DNA of 64,000 nt. It comes from Pseudobythopirellula maris (lineage in GTDB: Bacteria > Planctomycetota > Planctomycetia > Pirellulales > Lacipirellulaceae). The notes under the pieces are model-generated. The model had not been told where the DNA came from and ran no database searches. It saw nothing but the letters and a program-made list of their open reading frames with translations. The stretch spans positions 992,001 to 1,056,000 of the forward strand of contig NZ_SJPQ01000001.1 in the NCBI RefSeq assembly GCF_007859945.1, in the 5' to 3' direction. Each line of letters opens with the position of its first letter. Positions within the stretch are counted from its first letter, which is position 1. Below are positions 47,548 to 57,673 of this stretch, piece after piece. Made by a program: the position numbers and the translations under genes.

Positions 47548-48597
47548 ATGAAAAGAGACACCATGACCGATAGCAATATTGCTGGCCGCATGCTCCTTCA
47601 GGCCGCGTTCCTAGGCCTGGCCGTGATGGCGGCCGGCGACGCCAACGCCCAGACCAAGCTGGTTTGGCCGATCGAAGGTACGCCCTTCGAGGAGTGGTCG
47701 ATCGGCAACTACGTCGACCTCGACACGCGTCCCGTCGCCCGCCGCGATTACCGGGGCGGAAGGATCACCTACGACGGCCACGACGCCCTCGACATCGGTC
47801 TGCCTCACTTCCGCGCCATGGAAGAGGGGTACGACATCTACGCCGCCGCCGCCGGCACGGTCACCTTCGCTAAAGATGGCGAGTACGACCGCTACAGCTT
47901 CTCCAACCCGGCGCCCCCGGGCGAATCGGGCAACTACGTCGTGATCGATCACGGCGACGGTCTGACCACGCTGTACGGTCACATGCGTAAGGATTCGGTC
48001 GCGGTCACCGCCGGTCAAACCGTGGCGGCGGGCGAGGTCATCGGCCAGATCGGCAGCTCCGGACAGTCGACCGGCCCGCACCTGCACTTCACGGTGCGGG
48101 TCCACGGGCAGGCGGTAGAGACCTTTCTCGACCCCGATGCGTGGTGGGACGACCCGCTGCCGTACTCGGGCGAAGTGGCGACCGTGATGGACTCAGGGAT
48201 CGCCAGTGATTGGCCCACCACCGAAGAAGTCGAGTACGGGGTGGAGCATCAGGGGGTGTTCCAGGCCCAGTCGACCGGCCAGCTGGTCGTGATGTGGAAC
48301 TACCTGTTCGGCATCGCCGAAGGCTCGTCGGTCAGCCTGAAGATCCACCGTCCGAACGGCAGCGTGTTCTCGGACTTCGCGTGGATCCAGCAAGGCTTGG
48401 GCGGCGGGTACTGGAACCACGGCGTCGTGCTGCCGCCGAACCCCGAGTTGGGGCTGTGGCGCTCGGAGCTCACCGTCAACGGTTCGGTCCTCACGAGCAA
48501 CCCCTTCCGGATAGTCATCCCCGAGCCCTCGTCGGGCTTGTTGCTCGCGGTTGCGGTGGGGACGCTCCGCATCGCTCGCCGTCGGCGTCGCGGCTGA
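47548..48597 (+). CDS. M23 (LytM-type) metallopeptidase with PEP-CTERM anchor
   Basis: The 349-residue protein has a signal peptide ending near GDANA and an M23 domain whose zinc ligands are complete: GHDALDIG (HxxxD) and GPHLHFTVRVHG (HxH), with YVVIDHGDGLTTLYGHM between. A ~130-residue beta domain follows, then a PEP-CTERM tail (VIPEPSSGLLLAVAVGTLRI, ARRRRRG). M23 enzymes cut peptidoglycan cross-links or other Gly-rich peptides. ATG 47548 is chosen over TTG 47527 and ATG 47563. It continues the sugar cluster after a 27-base gap; its link to pentose use is unclear. Confidence 0.82.
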   Translation: MKRDTMTDSNIAGRMLLQAAFLGLAVMAAGDANAQTKLVWPIEGTPFEEWSIGNYVDLDTRPVARRDYRGGRITYDGHDALDIGLPHFRAMEEGYDIYAAAAGTVTFAKDGEYDRYSFSNPAPPGESGNYVVIDHGDGLTTLYGHMRKDSVAVTAGQTVAAGEVIGQIGSSGQSTGPHLHFTVRVHGQAVETFLDPDAWWDDPLPYSGEVATVMDSGIASDWPTTEEVEYGVEHQGVFQAQSTGQLVVMWNYLFGIAEGSSVSLKIHRPNGSVFSDFAWIQQGLGGGYWNHGVVLPPNPELGLWRSELTVNGSVLTSNPFRIVIPEPSSGLLLAVAVGTLRIARRRRRG

Positions 48598-48673
48598 TCC
48601 ACACAGCTGATCCACACCGCTCTGCCGCTCACCACGCGCTCTCCCTTTCACGATTTCCGAACACAAGAAGCCG

Positions 48674-50374
48674 ATGCGCCTCCCGACCAACGTAGCCTCG
48701 ATCAGTCGCCTGACAGTCTTGTTGTTCGCCGCGCAGTGCTGCGGTGTTTGCGCGGCTGCGGATCTCTCCGAGCAGAGCAGCGCGGTGCTCGCCCCGCTTG
48801 AATGGGAAACCGGCGTGCTCGAGCCGGGCGCACGGGCGTTTCTGGATGTCGAGTTCGGCTTTGAGAACGTGCCGGAGGAACTCGCCGGGCGTGAGTTCCT
48901 GCGCACGAACCTGCTCGGGACACGCAAAGTGAGTGTCGAGGCGGGGGCCGTGTACGCCATCACGCCGAGCAAAGGTTCCGGCGAGTTCTCCCAGGCGACG
49001 GAACTCGAGCGGCTCGGCTTCCGCCGAGTGGACGATATCGAAGAGTTCGAGGCCTTCGGCGGCGATTGGGCCGGCACGCCTTGCAGCGTCTACACGAAGC
49101 ACGTCGAGGCCGATGAGCGGATCGACATCGTCTCGCCCGAAATCGTGCTGAAGTCTTACCCCTCGGCCGACGACCCGCAGACCATCCCTTACCGCCAGAA
49201 CAAGTGGTGCGTGATCGTCGCCCGGGCGCCGGCGGCCAGCGGGACGATCGGCGATCTTGCGCCCGAGCCGCGGTCGGTGTTCAACCCGCCGCTGGCGCAG
49301 GATTACACGATCGCCGCCGAGACGCCGAGCCTCGCGTACTTCGTTCACGACCCGGGCATGATCCGGTTGCCCAACGGAGAGTTACTCTCATTCAGCCCAT
49401 GCTGGAAGCGTCCTTCGCGGGTCGGCAAGGCCGAGGGCGCCTACGTGATCATCACCAAGAGCGTCGACGGCGGGAAAACGTGGCGCCGGCTGCCCGACCT
49501 GCCCTACGCCGAGGCGACGCCGTTCGTGGTCAAGGGCAAGCTTTATTTGTTCACCCAACCGAAGCAGCACCACGACGTGCACTTCGTGCGCAGCGACGAC
49601 AACGGCGAGTCGTGGTCCGACCCGGTGAAGGTGCTCGACGGGCCGTATTGGAACTGCCAAACCAGCTACGTCGAGAAGGACGGATTCCTCTATTGGGTGC
49701 TCGACAAACGCCACCAAGGCACGGTCGCGATCGCCGGCGATCTGTCGATGGACCTGCTCGACCCCCAGGCGTGGCGGATCTCCAACGTCCTCGATCCCGT
49801 CATGACGCCGCCCGAATTCCGCCCCCACGGGGTCGAGCGATACGCTGACGCGGAGCAGCAGAGCAAGTTTCGCGACTGGAATCTCGAGGGCAACGTGATG
49901 CTCGTGGGCGACCGGATGCGGATCGCCGCGCGGGTGAACCCCAACCCGGGGGGCACGCCGGCGATCGCCACGCTGTTCGATCTCACCGACGAGGACGGCG
50001 AGCTCAAGCTAACCTATGACCAACACTACCCGTGGCCCGGTGGGCAGAGCAAGTTCGCTATCGTGCAGGACCCGGTAACAAAGCTCTTCTGGATGGCGTG
50101 CAACGTCTCCGCGGGGCCGATGGTCAAGGGCCACGCCCCCGACCGCCGCTACCTGATGCTCTACTTCGGCCACGACGGCATGAACTGGCTGCCGGCCGGA
50201 TGCGTAGCCTTCGCCCCCACGCCCAGCCAATCGTTCATGTACCCCTCGATTCAGATCGACGGCGACGACTTGGTCGTGCTGTCCCGCAGCGGACGCGAGT
50301 CGGGTCACTTCCACGACGCCAACCTTTCGACCTTCCACCGCGTCAAGCGGTTCCGTTCGCTGGCGTGGTATTAA
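48674..50374 (+). CDS. Secreted sialidase/BNR-fold protein
   Basis: The 566-residue protein has a signal peptide (SRLTVLLFAAQCCGVCAAA), an unrecognised ~200-residue N-terminal domain, and a six-bladed propeller with Asp-box-like loops (SVDGGKTWRRLP; SDDNGESWSDP) typical of exo-sialidase-fold proteins. FVHDPGMIRLPNGELLSFSP and NLEGNVMLVGDRMRIAARVN are blade strands. The Arg triad of true sialidases is not obvious, so the enzyme may cleave other glycans or be a lyase-like relative. It is the last gene of the sugar cluster and meets a converging serine-hydrolase gene 46 bases on. Confidence 0.75.
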   Translation: MRLPTNVASISRLTVLLFAAQCCGVCAAADLSEQSSAVLAPLEWETGVLEPGARAFLDVEFGFENVPEELAGREFLRTNLLGTRKVSVEAGAVYAITPSKGSGEFSQATELERLGFRRVDDIEEFEAFGGDWAGTPCSVYTKHVEADERIDIVSPEIVLKSYPSADDPQTIPYRQNKWCVIVARAPAASGTIGDLAPEPRSVFNPPLAQDYTIAAETPSLAYFVHDPGMIRLPNGELLSFSPCWKRPSRVGKAEGAYVIITKSVDGGKTWRRLPDLPYAEATPFVVKGKLYLFTQPKQHHDVHFVRSDDNGESWSDPVKVLDGPYWNCQTSYVEKDGFLYWVLDKRHQGTVAIAGDLSMDLLDPQAWRISNVLDPVMTPPEFRPHGVERYADAEQQSKFRDWNLEGNVMLVGDRMRIAARVNPNPGGTPAIATLFDLTDEDGELKLTYDQHYPWPGGQSKFAIVQDPVTKLFWMACNVSAGPMVKGHAPDRRYLMLYFGHDGMNWLPAGCVAFAPTPSQSFMYPSIQIDGDDLVVLSRSGRESGHFHDANLSTFHRVKRFRSLAWY

Positions 50375-50420
50375 TCGCCGTCCCCGGCGGCCGCAAGCGT
50401 CTCTCCTGCATAAGAGCCGA

Positions 50421-51737
50421 TCACGGCTCTGTCGGTTCGCTCGCCGCTCCGGCTTGCGAGGGAACCGTGGTGCGCTGCATCAGCTCCATTAATTCCGGCA
50501 AGATCGCGTCGCAAAAATGCCAAGTGAACTCGGACTTCCTCGAATTGCAGAGCAACGCGTAGCTCACGCCGTCGCTCTGGCACACCAGCAGCGAGCTGGC
50601 GCCGGACAACGACCCGAGGTGGTTCATCCGCAGGCCTTCGCCGTCCCCGCCGGGGATGACTCGCCAGCCCAGCCCGTAGAAGTTGGGCGTCGGCTCTCCC
50701 TGTGGGGTGTAGCCGGCCGCGCCGCCCGGCCGCTCGGTGGTCGCCGTGAGCGAAGAGGCGGACAGAAGCGATTCGTCCGGCTTGCCGTAGTAGGCCGAGC
50801 CGTAACGCGCCATGTCGCTCGCCGTGGCGATCCAGCCGCCGTGGGCGTCCATCGCCTCCAGGTTCCAGGCGCCATAGGGCTTTGCAACGCGGCGTTCGGC
50901 TGCAAAGACCGACGGGCCATAGCCGGGGTCGTAATACTTCACCTCACGCTCGGCGCGAAACCGAGGCAGCGTGCGGCCGAGTTGCGCGTCGGTCACCCCC
51001 GCCGGGGCGAGCACCCGCTGCTGGACGAAGTCGCCGTACGCCATGCCGCTTGTGTGCTCGATCACCCGGCCGAGCAGGCAATAGCCGAAATTCGAGTAGC
51101 AGTACCGCTCGCCCGGGGCGAAGTCGAGAGGCCGGCTGAGCGTGCTGTGGATCGTGTCTTTCAAGGTCGCGGGCGGCGTCTTTCCCAGCGCCGTGGCGAT
51201 GCGGATCGAGTCGAACATCGGGTCGCCCGAAACGCCGCGATCCCAACCCGCCCGATGCTGCAACAGATGCCGAATGGTGACCTCGCTAAGGCGTTCATCG
51301 CGACCCGGTCCCTCCGCGGGAAGAAACGCCGAGCCTTGCAAGACGTCGAGCAGCTTCGATTCGAGGTTCAACTCGCCCGCTTCTACCAAACGAAGTACGG
51401 CGGTGGCGGTCAGCGGTTTCGACAGGCTGGCGATCCGGAAGCGGCTAGCAGGACGAACCGGCTGGCGGAGCTCTTGATCGGCGTAGCCAAATCCGCGGGC
51501 GTAGAGCACCACCCCCTGGCGTACGACAGCAACCGAGGCGCCGGGGATCTGATGCTTTGCGAGCTGAGCGGCGAGGAATTCCTCCAGCGGGGCCGCCCAC
51601 TCGGGCGTTGGCGGTGTGTTGGCGGCAGCGTCTTCGGACGCTTCGCTCGTCGCGTGAAGGCTTTCGCCCGTGGCGCCGCCAGCCAAAGCGATAACGCCGA
51701 TCAAGGAGAACGTTGCCAGTCGGAATGCAGCGAGCAT
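50421..51737 (-). CDS. Exported beta-lactamase-family serine hydrolase
   Basis: The 438-residue protein has a signal peptide (residues 1-24) and a class C beta-lactamase/DD-peptidase fold: FRIASLSKPLTATAVLRLVE holds the SxxK nucleophile, YCYSNFGYCLLGRVIE the Y-x-N motif, and SLSGASSLLVC lies in the last conserved strand. Family members include D-aminopeptidases, esterases and penicillin-binding enzymes; specificity is not evident. ATG 51737 starts the signal peptide. It is a single gene facing the sialidase-like gene; a small hairpin (AGAGCCG/CGGCTCT, 50413-50430) lies at its stop. Confidence 0.85.
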   Translation of the reverse strand: MLAAFRLATFSLIGVIALAGGATGESLHATSEASEDAAANTPPTPEWAAPLEEFLAAQLAKHQIPGASVAVVRQGVVLYARGFGYADQELRQPVRPASRFRIASLSKPLTATAVLRLVEAGELNLESKLLDVLQGSAFLPAEGPGRDERLSEVTIRHLLQHRAGWDRGVSGDPMFDSIRIATALGKTPPATLKDTIHSTLSRPLDFAPGERYCYSNFGYCLLGRVIEHTSGMAYGDFVQQRVLAPAGVTDAQLGRTLPRFRAEREVKYYDPGYGPSVFAAERRVAKPYGAWNLEAMDAHGGWIATASDMARYGSAYYGKPDESLLSASSLTATTERPGGAAGYTPQGEPTPNFYGLGWRVIPGGDGEGLRMNHLGSLSGASSLLVCQSDGVSYALLCNSRKSEFTWHFCDAILPELMELMQRTTVPSQAGAASEPTEP

Positions 51738-52148
51738 GAACGGGTCCCTGGGTGGGCTGGGCGGGGTCAAGAGACGGTTGGCTACAAGCGCCAAGCGCCT
51801 CTTGCTCGGAGGATGAAAAACGGCGGCCGAGAGCGGCGTATCGCCATCCCTGACCATCGGCGCGCCCGTGTGCGAAGGCAAGGAGAATATGTGTCTGACA
51901 TCATGAGCCTAACGCCGCTGAACACGCCATTGCGACTCGCCGGGTAGGGAACGTCTTTTTTGGGGAGCACGCAAAGAAGCGTGACGCATGACGCACCGCG
52001 AAACACAACAAGACGCCACGTTGGGTGAAGCCTCGACGGCCGGATGACAGCGAACCTACCGACGTATGGCCGTGTTCACCGAGGGGCTTACCGCCACGGC
52101 GGGGACAAATCTTCAATGCTTCCTTCGACACCGTGAGGAGATTATCAG
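51738..52148. other. Divergent intergenic region
   Basis: The 410 bases between the minus-strand serine hydrolase and the plus-strand epimerase operon contain no convincing gene and should hold the promoters of both. Confidence 0.45.
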
Positions 52149-53180
52149 GTGAAACTGCACACCCAAGTCATGACATTAAGGCTCGCCAGGCCGTTCATCA
52201 TCTCGCGTGGCGCCATTACCACGCAGAAGACGGTGATTGTTCGTCTCGAAGAGGCGGGCGAGATCGGATACGGCGAGGTGACCGAGAACGATTTTTACGA
52301 GCACTCGGCCGAATCGATCTTGGCGTCGATCGAGCGCGTCAGGCCACTGGTCGAGGCGTGCGGGTCGCTCGACGCCCAAGAGCTGTGGGCCTCGCTTTGT
52401 GACCCGCTCAAGAACGACCTGTTCGCACTGTGCGCCATCGACATCGCGGCTCACGACCTGCAGTCGAAGCTCGCGGGTCGGCGCTGTCACGAGAGCTTGG
52501 GACTTGAGTGGGTCCCCGGTCCCGAGTCGAGCCTGACGCTCAGCATCGGAACGCCTGAAGAGGTTATTGAAGAGTACAAGCTGAACCCCGGTTGGGCGGG
52601 CTACAAGCTCAAGCTCGGCACGGAGCACGACTTGGAGGTTGTTCGCCGCCTGCGTGAGGAGACCGACGCCGTTCTGCGGATCGACGCCAATTGCGCCTGG
52701 AGCGTTGAAGAGACTATCGAAAACTCTTTCGCCATGCGTGAGTTGGGCGTCGAGTTTCTCGAGCAACCGCTGTCGCGCACCGCCCGGGTCGAAGAGTTGG
52801 TCAAGGTGTTTGAGGAGTCCGCCTTGCCCGTGATCGCCGACGAAAGCTGCTGCGTCGCTTCGGACGTGCGGCTTTGCGTCGACCGCTTTCATGGCGTCAA
52901 CATCAAGCTCTGCAAGTGCGGCGGCTTGACTCCCGCCGTGCGGATGCTGCGCGAGGCCCGGTCGCTCGGGCTCAAGACGATGGTCGGCTGCATGATCGAG
53001 ACTTCGATCGGCATCACCGCGGCGGCGCAGTTGCTGCCGCTGCTGGACTACTGCGACCTCGACGGCGCGCTGCTGCTCGCCGAGGACCCGGCGACCGGCG
53101 CGGAGGTGCGGCAAGGCAAAGTGTCGCTGCCCGACGCGCCGGGTTGCGGCGGAAGGCTCGCCGAAACGGCTTTCGCCTAG
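52149..53180 (+). CDS. Dipeptide epimerase (enolase superfamily)
   Basis: The 343-residue enzyme has the muconate-lactonising/dipeptide-epimerase residue set. KxK is in YKLKLG (K153, K155), metal ligands are D179 in RIDANCAW, E205 in EFLEQP and D231 in VIADES, and the second acid/base Lys is in VNIKLCKCGG. The usual reaction is L-Ala-D/L-Glu epimerisation of murein-derived dipeptides, though many homologues act on other dipeptides. GTG 52149 is the start, with GAGGAGA upstream. It opens a plus-strand operon (serine hydrolase, serine dehydratase, PLP enzyme, transporter), which supports peptide or amino-acid use. Confidence 0.88.
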   Translation: MKLHTQVMTLRLARPFIISRGAITTQKTVIVRLEEAGEIGYGEVTENDFYEHSAESILASIERVRPLVEACGSLDAQELWASLCDPLKNDLFALCAIDIAAHDLQSKLAGRRCHESLGLEWVPGPESSLTLSIGTPEEVIEEYKLNPGWAGYKLKLGTEHDLEVVRRLREETDAVLRIDANCAWSVEETIENSFAMRELGVEFLEQPLSRTARVEELVKVFEESALPVIADESCCVASDVRLCVDRFHGVNIKLCKCGGLTPAVRMLREARSLGLKTMVGCMIETSIGITAAAQLLPLLDYCDLDGALLLAEDPATGAEVRQGKVSLPDAPGCGGRLAETAFA

Positions 53181-53241
53181 AGAAGGCGCATGAAGAAACC
53201 ACAACTATCCACCAACGCTTCCCCGCCCGCCGAGACGCGCC

Positions 53242-54996
53242 ATGTTGATTCCAAGCCTTCCCCCCTTGTCGAGCCGTCTGCGTGCCATCGCTCTCGTCTT
53301 GCCTCTCGTGCTGACGATTAGCGACACCCACGCCGCCGATCCTGTGACGGACTACGAGCCTGTGATCACCCGACTAGAGTCGTTCATCACCGCCGAGCTG
53401 CAAGCCAAGCAACTGCCCGCCGCCTCGATCGCCTTGGTGGCGGACGATCGTGTGGTGTGGTCCGCTGGGTTCGGGCCAGCGAAACAAGAAGGGCCCCCCG
53501 CGTCGGTCGACACGACCTACCGCGTTGGGTCGGTCTCCAAGCTGTTCAACGCCCTGGCGGTGATGCGGCTGGTCGCCGAGGGGAAAGTCGATCTCGACGA
53601 GGACGTGCGGACGTACCTGCCCGACTTCGCACCGCAGAATCCGTTCGATAAGCCGATCACGCTGCGGCTGTTGATGTCGCACCAGTCGGGCCTGGTGCGC
53701 GAGTCGCCCCTGGGAAGCTACTTCGACGCGACTTCCCCGACAATCGCCGCCACGGTCGCCTCGCTCAACGACACCACCGTGCTGCTCGAGCCGGGCTCGA
53801 AGACGAAATACTCCAATGCGGCGGTAACGGTCGCTGGTTTGGTCGTCGAGCGTGTGTCAGGTCAGCCCTACTCGCAGTACGTGCAACGCGCAGTGTTAGA
53901 GCCGTTGGGAATGGGGTCGAGTTCGTTCCGGCCGACCGAGGCGATTAACGCCCGGTTGCCCGATGCTTGGATGTGGTCGTTTCACAGCGACCCTTTCCCA
54001 GCGCCGACGTTCGACATGGGCATACTGCCGGCCGGCAACCTGTGCTCCACGGTCACCGATTTGTCGAAAATGCTGATCGTCATGCTGGGCGATCAGCCCC
54101 CCGCATCGCTTGGGATCGACCGTGCTTTGCTCGATTCGATGATCCGACCGGCCAGCCCCGACAGCGTCGCGGGGCACGAGTACGGCATCGCCTTCCGTCT
54201 CGGCGAACTCGACGGCCGCCCCACCTTTGGACACGGCGGCGCCGTGTACGGTTACGCGACTCAGTTCAAAGGATTGAGAGACGAGAAGATCGGCGTGGTC
54301 GTCGCTCTCGCCCAGGACTGCGCGAACGGCGAGACCAACCGCATCGGCGACTACGCCCTGCGGCTGATGCTAGCGCACCGCGCCGGGGAACCGCTGCCCG
54401 AGATCTCCACCTCCGGTCCTTTAGCGGCGGGCGAGGCAAAGCAGATGGCGGGGCGCTACACCAACGGCAGCGGGCAGGCGATCGAGATTTACGCCAAGGG
54501 AGAGCGGGCCTTTCTGAAGCACGGCCATTGGATGGGCGAGCTGCGCTGCGCGAGCGACGGCTACCTGATCGACGACGTTCTGCGGCACGGCCCCGCGTTG
54601 CAATGGGATGGCGCCGATGGCGTGATCCTATTGGACGGCAAGGAGTGGCGCCCGACCGACGACGAGAACGCGGCGTGCCCGCCGGAGTGGCGTGAGCTGG
54701 TTGGCGAGTACGGCTGGGACCACAACGTCATGTACATCTACGAAGACCACGGGCGGTTGCGTTCGCTCATCGAGTGGTTCTTCGACTACCCGCTCACCGA
54801 GCTAGGCGAAGACGCATTCGCTTTCCCCGATTCGGGACTATACCACGACGAGAAGGTGGTTTTTAGACGCAACGAGCACGGAGAGATCACACACGCCGTG
54901 GCGGGCGGTGTCGCCTTCCCGCGCCGGCCGTCGAGCGGCGCCGACGACTCGGCTTCTCCTTACGCCCGTATCGCGCCTGACAGGCAAGCTGAATAG
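53242..54996 (+). CDS. Exported beta-lactamase-family serine hydrolase with C-terminal extension
   Basis: The 584-residue protein has a signal peptide to about residue 32 and a class C-type catalytic domain: YRVGSVSKLFNALAVMRLVA (SxxK), TKYSNAAVTVAGLVVERVSG (YxN) and FGHGGAVYGYATQF (HxG). A ~200-residue beta-rich C-terminal domain starts near MAGRYTNGSGQAIEIYAKGE, as in D-aminopeptidase-like members. It lies 61 bases after the dipeptide epimerase, so an extracytoplasmic D-amino-acid peptidase feeding the pathway is plausible. It is only distantly similar to the serine hydrolase at 50421. Confidence 0.85.
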   Translation: MLIPSLPPLSSRLRAIALVLPLVLTISDTHAADPVTDYEPVITRLESFITAELQAKQLPAASIALVADDRVVWSAGFGPAKQEGPPASVDTTYRVGSVSKLFNALAVMRLVAEGKVDLDEDVRTYLPDFAPQNPFDKPITLRLLMSHQSGLVRESPLGSYFDATSPTIAATVASLNDTTVLLEPGSKTKYSNAAVTVAGLVVERVSGQPYSQYVQRAVLEPLGMGSSSFRPTEAINARLPDAWMWSFHSDPFPAPTFDMGILPAGNLCSTVTDLSKMLIVMLGDQPPASLGIDRALLDSMIRPASPDSVAGHEYGIAFRLGELDGRPTFGHGGAVYGYATQFKGLRDEKIGVVVALAQDCANGETNRIGDYALRLMLAHRAGEPLPEISTSGPLAAGEAKQMAGRYTNGSGQAIEIYAKGERAFLKHGHWMGELRCASDGYLIDDVLRHGPALQWDGADGVILLDGKEWRPTDDENAACPPEWRELVGEYGWDHNVMYIYEDHGRLRSLIEWFFDYPLTELGEDAFAFPDSGLYHDEKVVFRRNEHGEITHAVAGGVAFPRRPSSGADDSASPYARIAPDRQAE

Positions 54997-55074
54997 ACGC
55001 CCGATTATTCAGCGTCTCCTCATCGTCAGACTTCCGAGTGCTCGCCTCCCATCTACTGCTACGAAACGAACCAC

Positions 55075-56454
55075 ATGTCATTCAGCGTTCTTGAGCTGTT
55101 CACGATCGGCATCGGCCCCTCGAGCTCGCACTCGGTGGGGCCGATGCGCGCCGCCTGTCGATTTGTCACCGGGCTTAGCGATGCAGGCGTGATGGCAAAA
55201 TGCGACCGCATTGAAGTGCGGTTGTACGGCTCGCTTGCGTTGACCGGCAAAGGGCACGGCACCGACATGGCGGTGATGCTCGGCCTCGAAGGGGCGGAGC
55301 CCGAGACAGTCGACCCCGACACGATCGAGACGCGGATCAGCGCGATGCGGGAATCTCGGCAATGCCAGTTGCCGGGCGGGCCTCGCATCTTGTTCCGCGA
55401 AGAAAGCGACCTCCTCTTCCTCCGCAAAGAGACACTGCCTTTCCATCCAAACGGCATGGAGTTCTTCGCCCTCGACGAGCAAGGTGCGGTCCTAGCCACG
55501 CACAAGTGTTACTCGGTGGGTGGCGGGTTTCTGGTCAACGAAGACGAGACCGACGCATCCCAACCCGCCGCGGCGCCCGTCGCAGTCCAGTACCCGTTCG
55601 CGACGGGGAAGGAGCTGCTCGATGCCGCGACGCAGCATTCGCTGTCGATCAGTGAGGTCATGCTCGCCAACGAGACTTCCTGGCGCAGCGAGGAGGATAC
55701 TCGCGACAGGTTGCTGATCGTTTGGAACGCGATGCGAGACTGTGTGAAACGGGGTCTCGAGCGGCCCGGCGTGCTGCCGGGCGGGCTCAAGGTGCGGCGC
55801 CGTGCGCCCGAGCTTTACCAGTCGCTAAGCAAGCGGAGCGACGCGTCGTCGCAGGGGCCGACCGCCGCGATGGACTGGGTCAACTTGTTCGCCATGGCTG
55901 TGGCGGAGGAGAACGCCGCCGGCAGCCGGGTGGTCACCGCCCCCACCAACGGAGCGGCCGGGGTCATCCCGGCGGTGCTCCATTACTACGACCGCTTCAT
56001 CCCGGGGGCGTGCGACGCGGGCGCCGTGCGGTTCCTGCTCACGGCGGGCGCCATCGGCAAGCTCTACAAGCTCAACGCCTCGCTCTCCGGCGCCGAGGTC
56101 GGCTGCCAGGGAGAGATCGGCGTCGCCTGTTCGATGGCCGCCGGCGCGTTGGCCGAGGTCCTGGGGGGCTCGCCACAGCAGGTCGAGATGGCGGCCGAGA
56201 TCGGCATGGAGCACAACCTGGGGCTGACCTGCGACCCGATCGGCGGGCTGGTGCAAGTGCCGTGCATCGAGCGGTGCGCGATGGCGGCCGTCAAGGCGAT
56301 CAACGCCAGCAGCATGGCGCTCAACAGCGACGGCGCCCACCACGTGAGCCTCGACCGTGTCATACGGACGATGCGCGAGACCGGTCGCGACATGCTGACC
56401 AAGTACAAGGAAACATCGCGTGGCGGCCTGGCGGTTGCGTACACGGAATGCTGA
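55075..56454 (+). CDS. sdaA: L-serine ammonia-lyase (iron-sulfur, single chain)
   Basis: The 459-residue protein is the fused form, with N-terminal beta domain ([20 protein letters not shown]) and C-terminal alpha domain ([20 protein letters not shown]). Cluster-binding cysteines appear in [19 protein letters not shown] and in [20 protein letters not shown]. It deaminates L-serine to pyruvate using a [4Fe-4S] cluster. It starts at ATG 55075 (78 bases after the serine hydrolase) and overlaps the next gene by seven bases. In this operon it may convert serine released from peptides. Confidence 0.92.
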   Translation: MSFSVLELFTIGIGPSSSHSVGPMRAACRFVTGLSDAGVMAKCDRIEVRLYGSLALTGKGHGTDMAVMLGLEGAEPETVDPDTIETRISAMRESRQCQLPGGPRILFREESDLLFLRKETLPFHPNGMEFFALDEQGAVLATHKCYSVGGGFLVNEDETDASQPAAAPVAVQYPFATGKELLDAATQHSLSISEVMLANETSWRSEEDTRDRLLIVWNAMRDCVKRGLERPGVLPGGLKVRRRAPELYQSLSKRSDASSQGPTAAMDWVNLFAMAVAEENAAGSRVVTAPTNGAAGVIPAVLHYYDRFIPGACDAGAVRFLLTAGAIGKLYKLNASLSGAEVGCQGEIGVACSMAAGALAEVLGGSPQQVEMAAEIGMEHNLGLTCDPIGGLVQVPCIERCAMAAVKAINASSMALNSDGAHHVSLDRVIRTMRETGRDMLTKYKETSRGGLAVAYTEC

Positions 56455-57626
56455 GCGATCAGCCAACAGAGCGAGCCATCCCTCTCATGCACATGATGCA
56501 AACCGGCCCCGGGCCGAGAACCACCGTCGACGGCAAGGAGTATCTTTACTTCTGCGGCACCGGCTACCTCGGACTCCAGAACGACCCGAGGCTGCTCGAG
56601 GCGGCCTGCGAGGCGACTCGCCAGTTCGGCCTGGGCACGGCTACCTCGCGCAGCGGTTACGGCACGTCGTCGCCCGTCGCCGAGGTGGAGCGCCTGGCCG
56701 CCAACTACTGGGGCTGCGAGAGCGCGTTCTACTTTGCCTCGGGCTACATGGGCAACCACGTCGTGCTGTCGGCCTTGGCCGAATCGGTGGACGCCGTGTT
56801 TCTCGACGCCTACGCGCACTACAGCATCGTCGACGCGTGCCGCAGCTTCGACTTGCCGGTAGAAACGTTCAACCACCGCGATCCCCAATCTCTCAGCGAG
56901 GCGCTGAGCGCGAGCCTCCTTCCTAGGCAGCGGCCGTTGGTGATGAGCGACGGGGTGTTCGCCTCGAGTGGGGCCTTGGCGCCGGCCAACGACTATCTGG
57001 CGGTGCTAGCCGCTTACGAGGGCGCCGCCCTATGCCTGGACGACTGCCACGCCTTCGGCGTCCTGGGCGCCAGCGGCCGTGGCTCCTTCGAGCACCACGG
57101 CGTGGACCTCGACCGGATCAACCAAACCCCGGACCACGACCCAGCGACGGGCGTCCGACTGTTCGCCGTCGGCACGCTTAGCAAGGCGTTCGGCGCTTAC
57201 GGTGGGATCGTGTGTGGCTCTCGGGTGTTTATCGACCTAGCCCGACGCAGTTCGCACTACTACAGCGGCGCGAGCGCCCCGCCCACCCCGGTGGCCGCCG
57301 CCGCGGCCGCCGCTTTGCAACTGATTGCCGAGAACCCCGAACGGATCGCTCGGGTCCAGCAAAACGCCCGTCGGCTCAAGCAGGGACTCAAGTCATTGGG
57401 GCTCACGACCGATGACGCCCCCACGCCGATCGCGGGGCTTGAGATCGGGAACGAGCAGAACATGCGTCGCATCCAGCAAGCGATGGCGGCCGACGGCGTG
57501 CTGATTGCCTATTCGCCGGAATATTCAGGCATTGGCCCAGAGGGCGCCCTGCGGATCTCGGTGTTCGCCACGCACAGCGGAGAGGATTTGCTGCAGCTGC
57601 TGGACTGCTTGTCGCGGCGCCTGTAG
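56448..57626 (+). CDS. Alpha-oxoamine synthase-like PLP enzyme (KBL/BioF/SPT family)
   Basis: The 392-residue fold-type I PLP enzyme has the alpha-oxoamine-synthase pattern: [64 protein letters not shown] and the PLP lysine in [14 protein letters not shown]. Family enzymes condense an amino acid (Gly, Ala, Ser) with an acyl-CoA, or act as 2-amino-3-ketobutyrate CoA ligase; which applies is not visible. It is translationally coupled to serine dehydratase, so serine or a related amino acid is a likely substrate. ATG 56448 is chosen because of this overlap; an inner ATG (MHMMQTG) is also possible. Confidence 0.82.
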   Translation: MLSDQPTERAIPLMHMMQTGPGPRTTVDGKEYLYFCGTGYLGLQNDPRLLEAACEATRQFGLGTATSRSGYGTSSPVAEVERLAANYWGCESAFYFASGYMGNHVVLSALAESVDAVFLDAYAHYSIVDACRSFDLPVETFNHRDPQSLSEALSASLLPRQRPLVMSDGVFASSGALAPANDYLAVLAAYEGAALCLDDCHAFGVLGASGRGSFEHHGVDLDRINQTPDHDPATGVRLFAVGTLSKAFGAYGGIVCGSRVFIDLARRSSHYYSGASAPPTPVAAAAAAALQLIAENPERIARVQQNARRLKQGLKSLGLTTDDAPTPIAGLEIGNEQNMRRIQQAMAADGVLIAYSPEYSGIGPEGALRISVFATHSGEDLLQLLDCLSRRL

Positions 57627-57673
57627 GGCGTTCCGATGACCTGAGAGACCCACTTTCCCTCGAACGATCGACC

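Noticed and set aside
55722-56447. N-terminal extension of the PLP enzyme frame into the serine dehydratase gene
   Set aside because: Arg/Ala-rich out-of-frame shadow of sdaA; the real protein begins at 56448.
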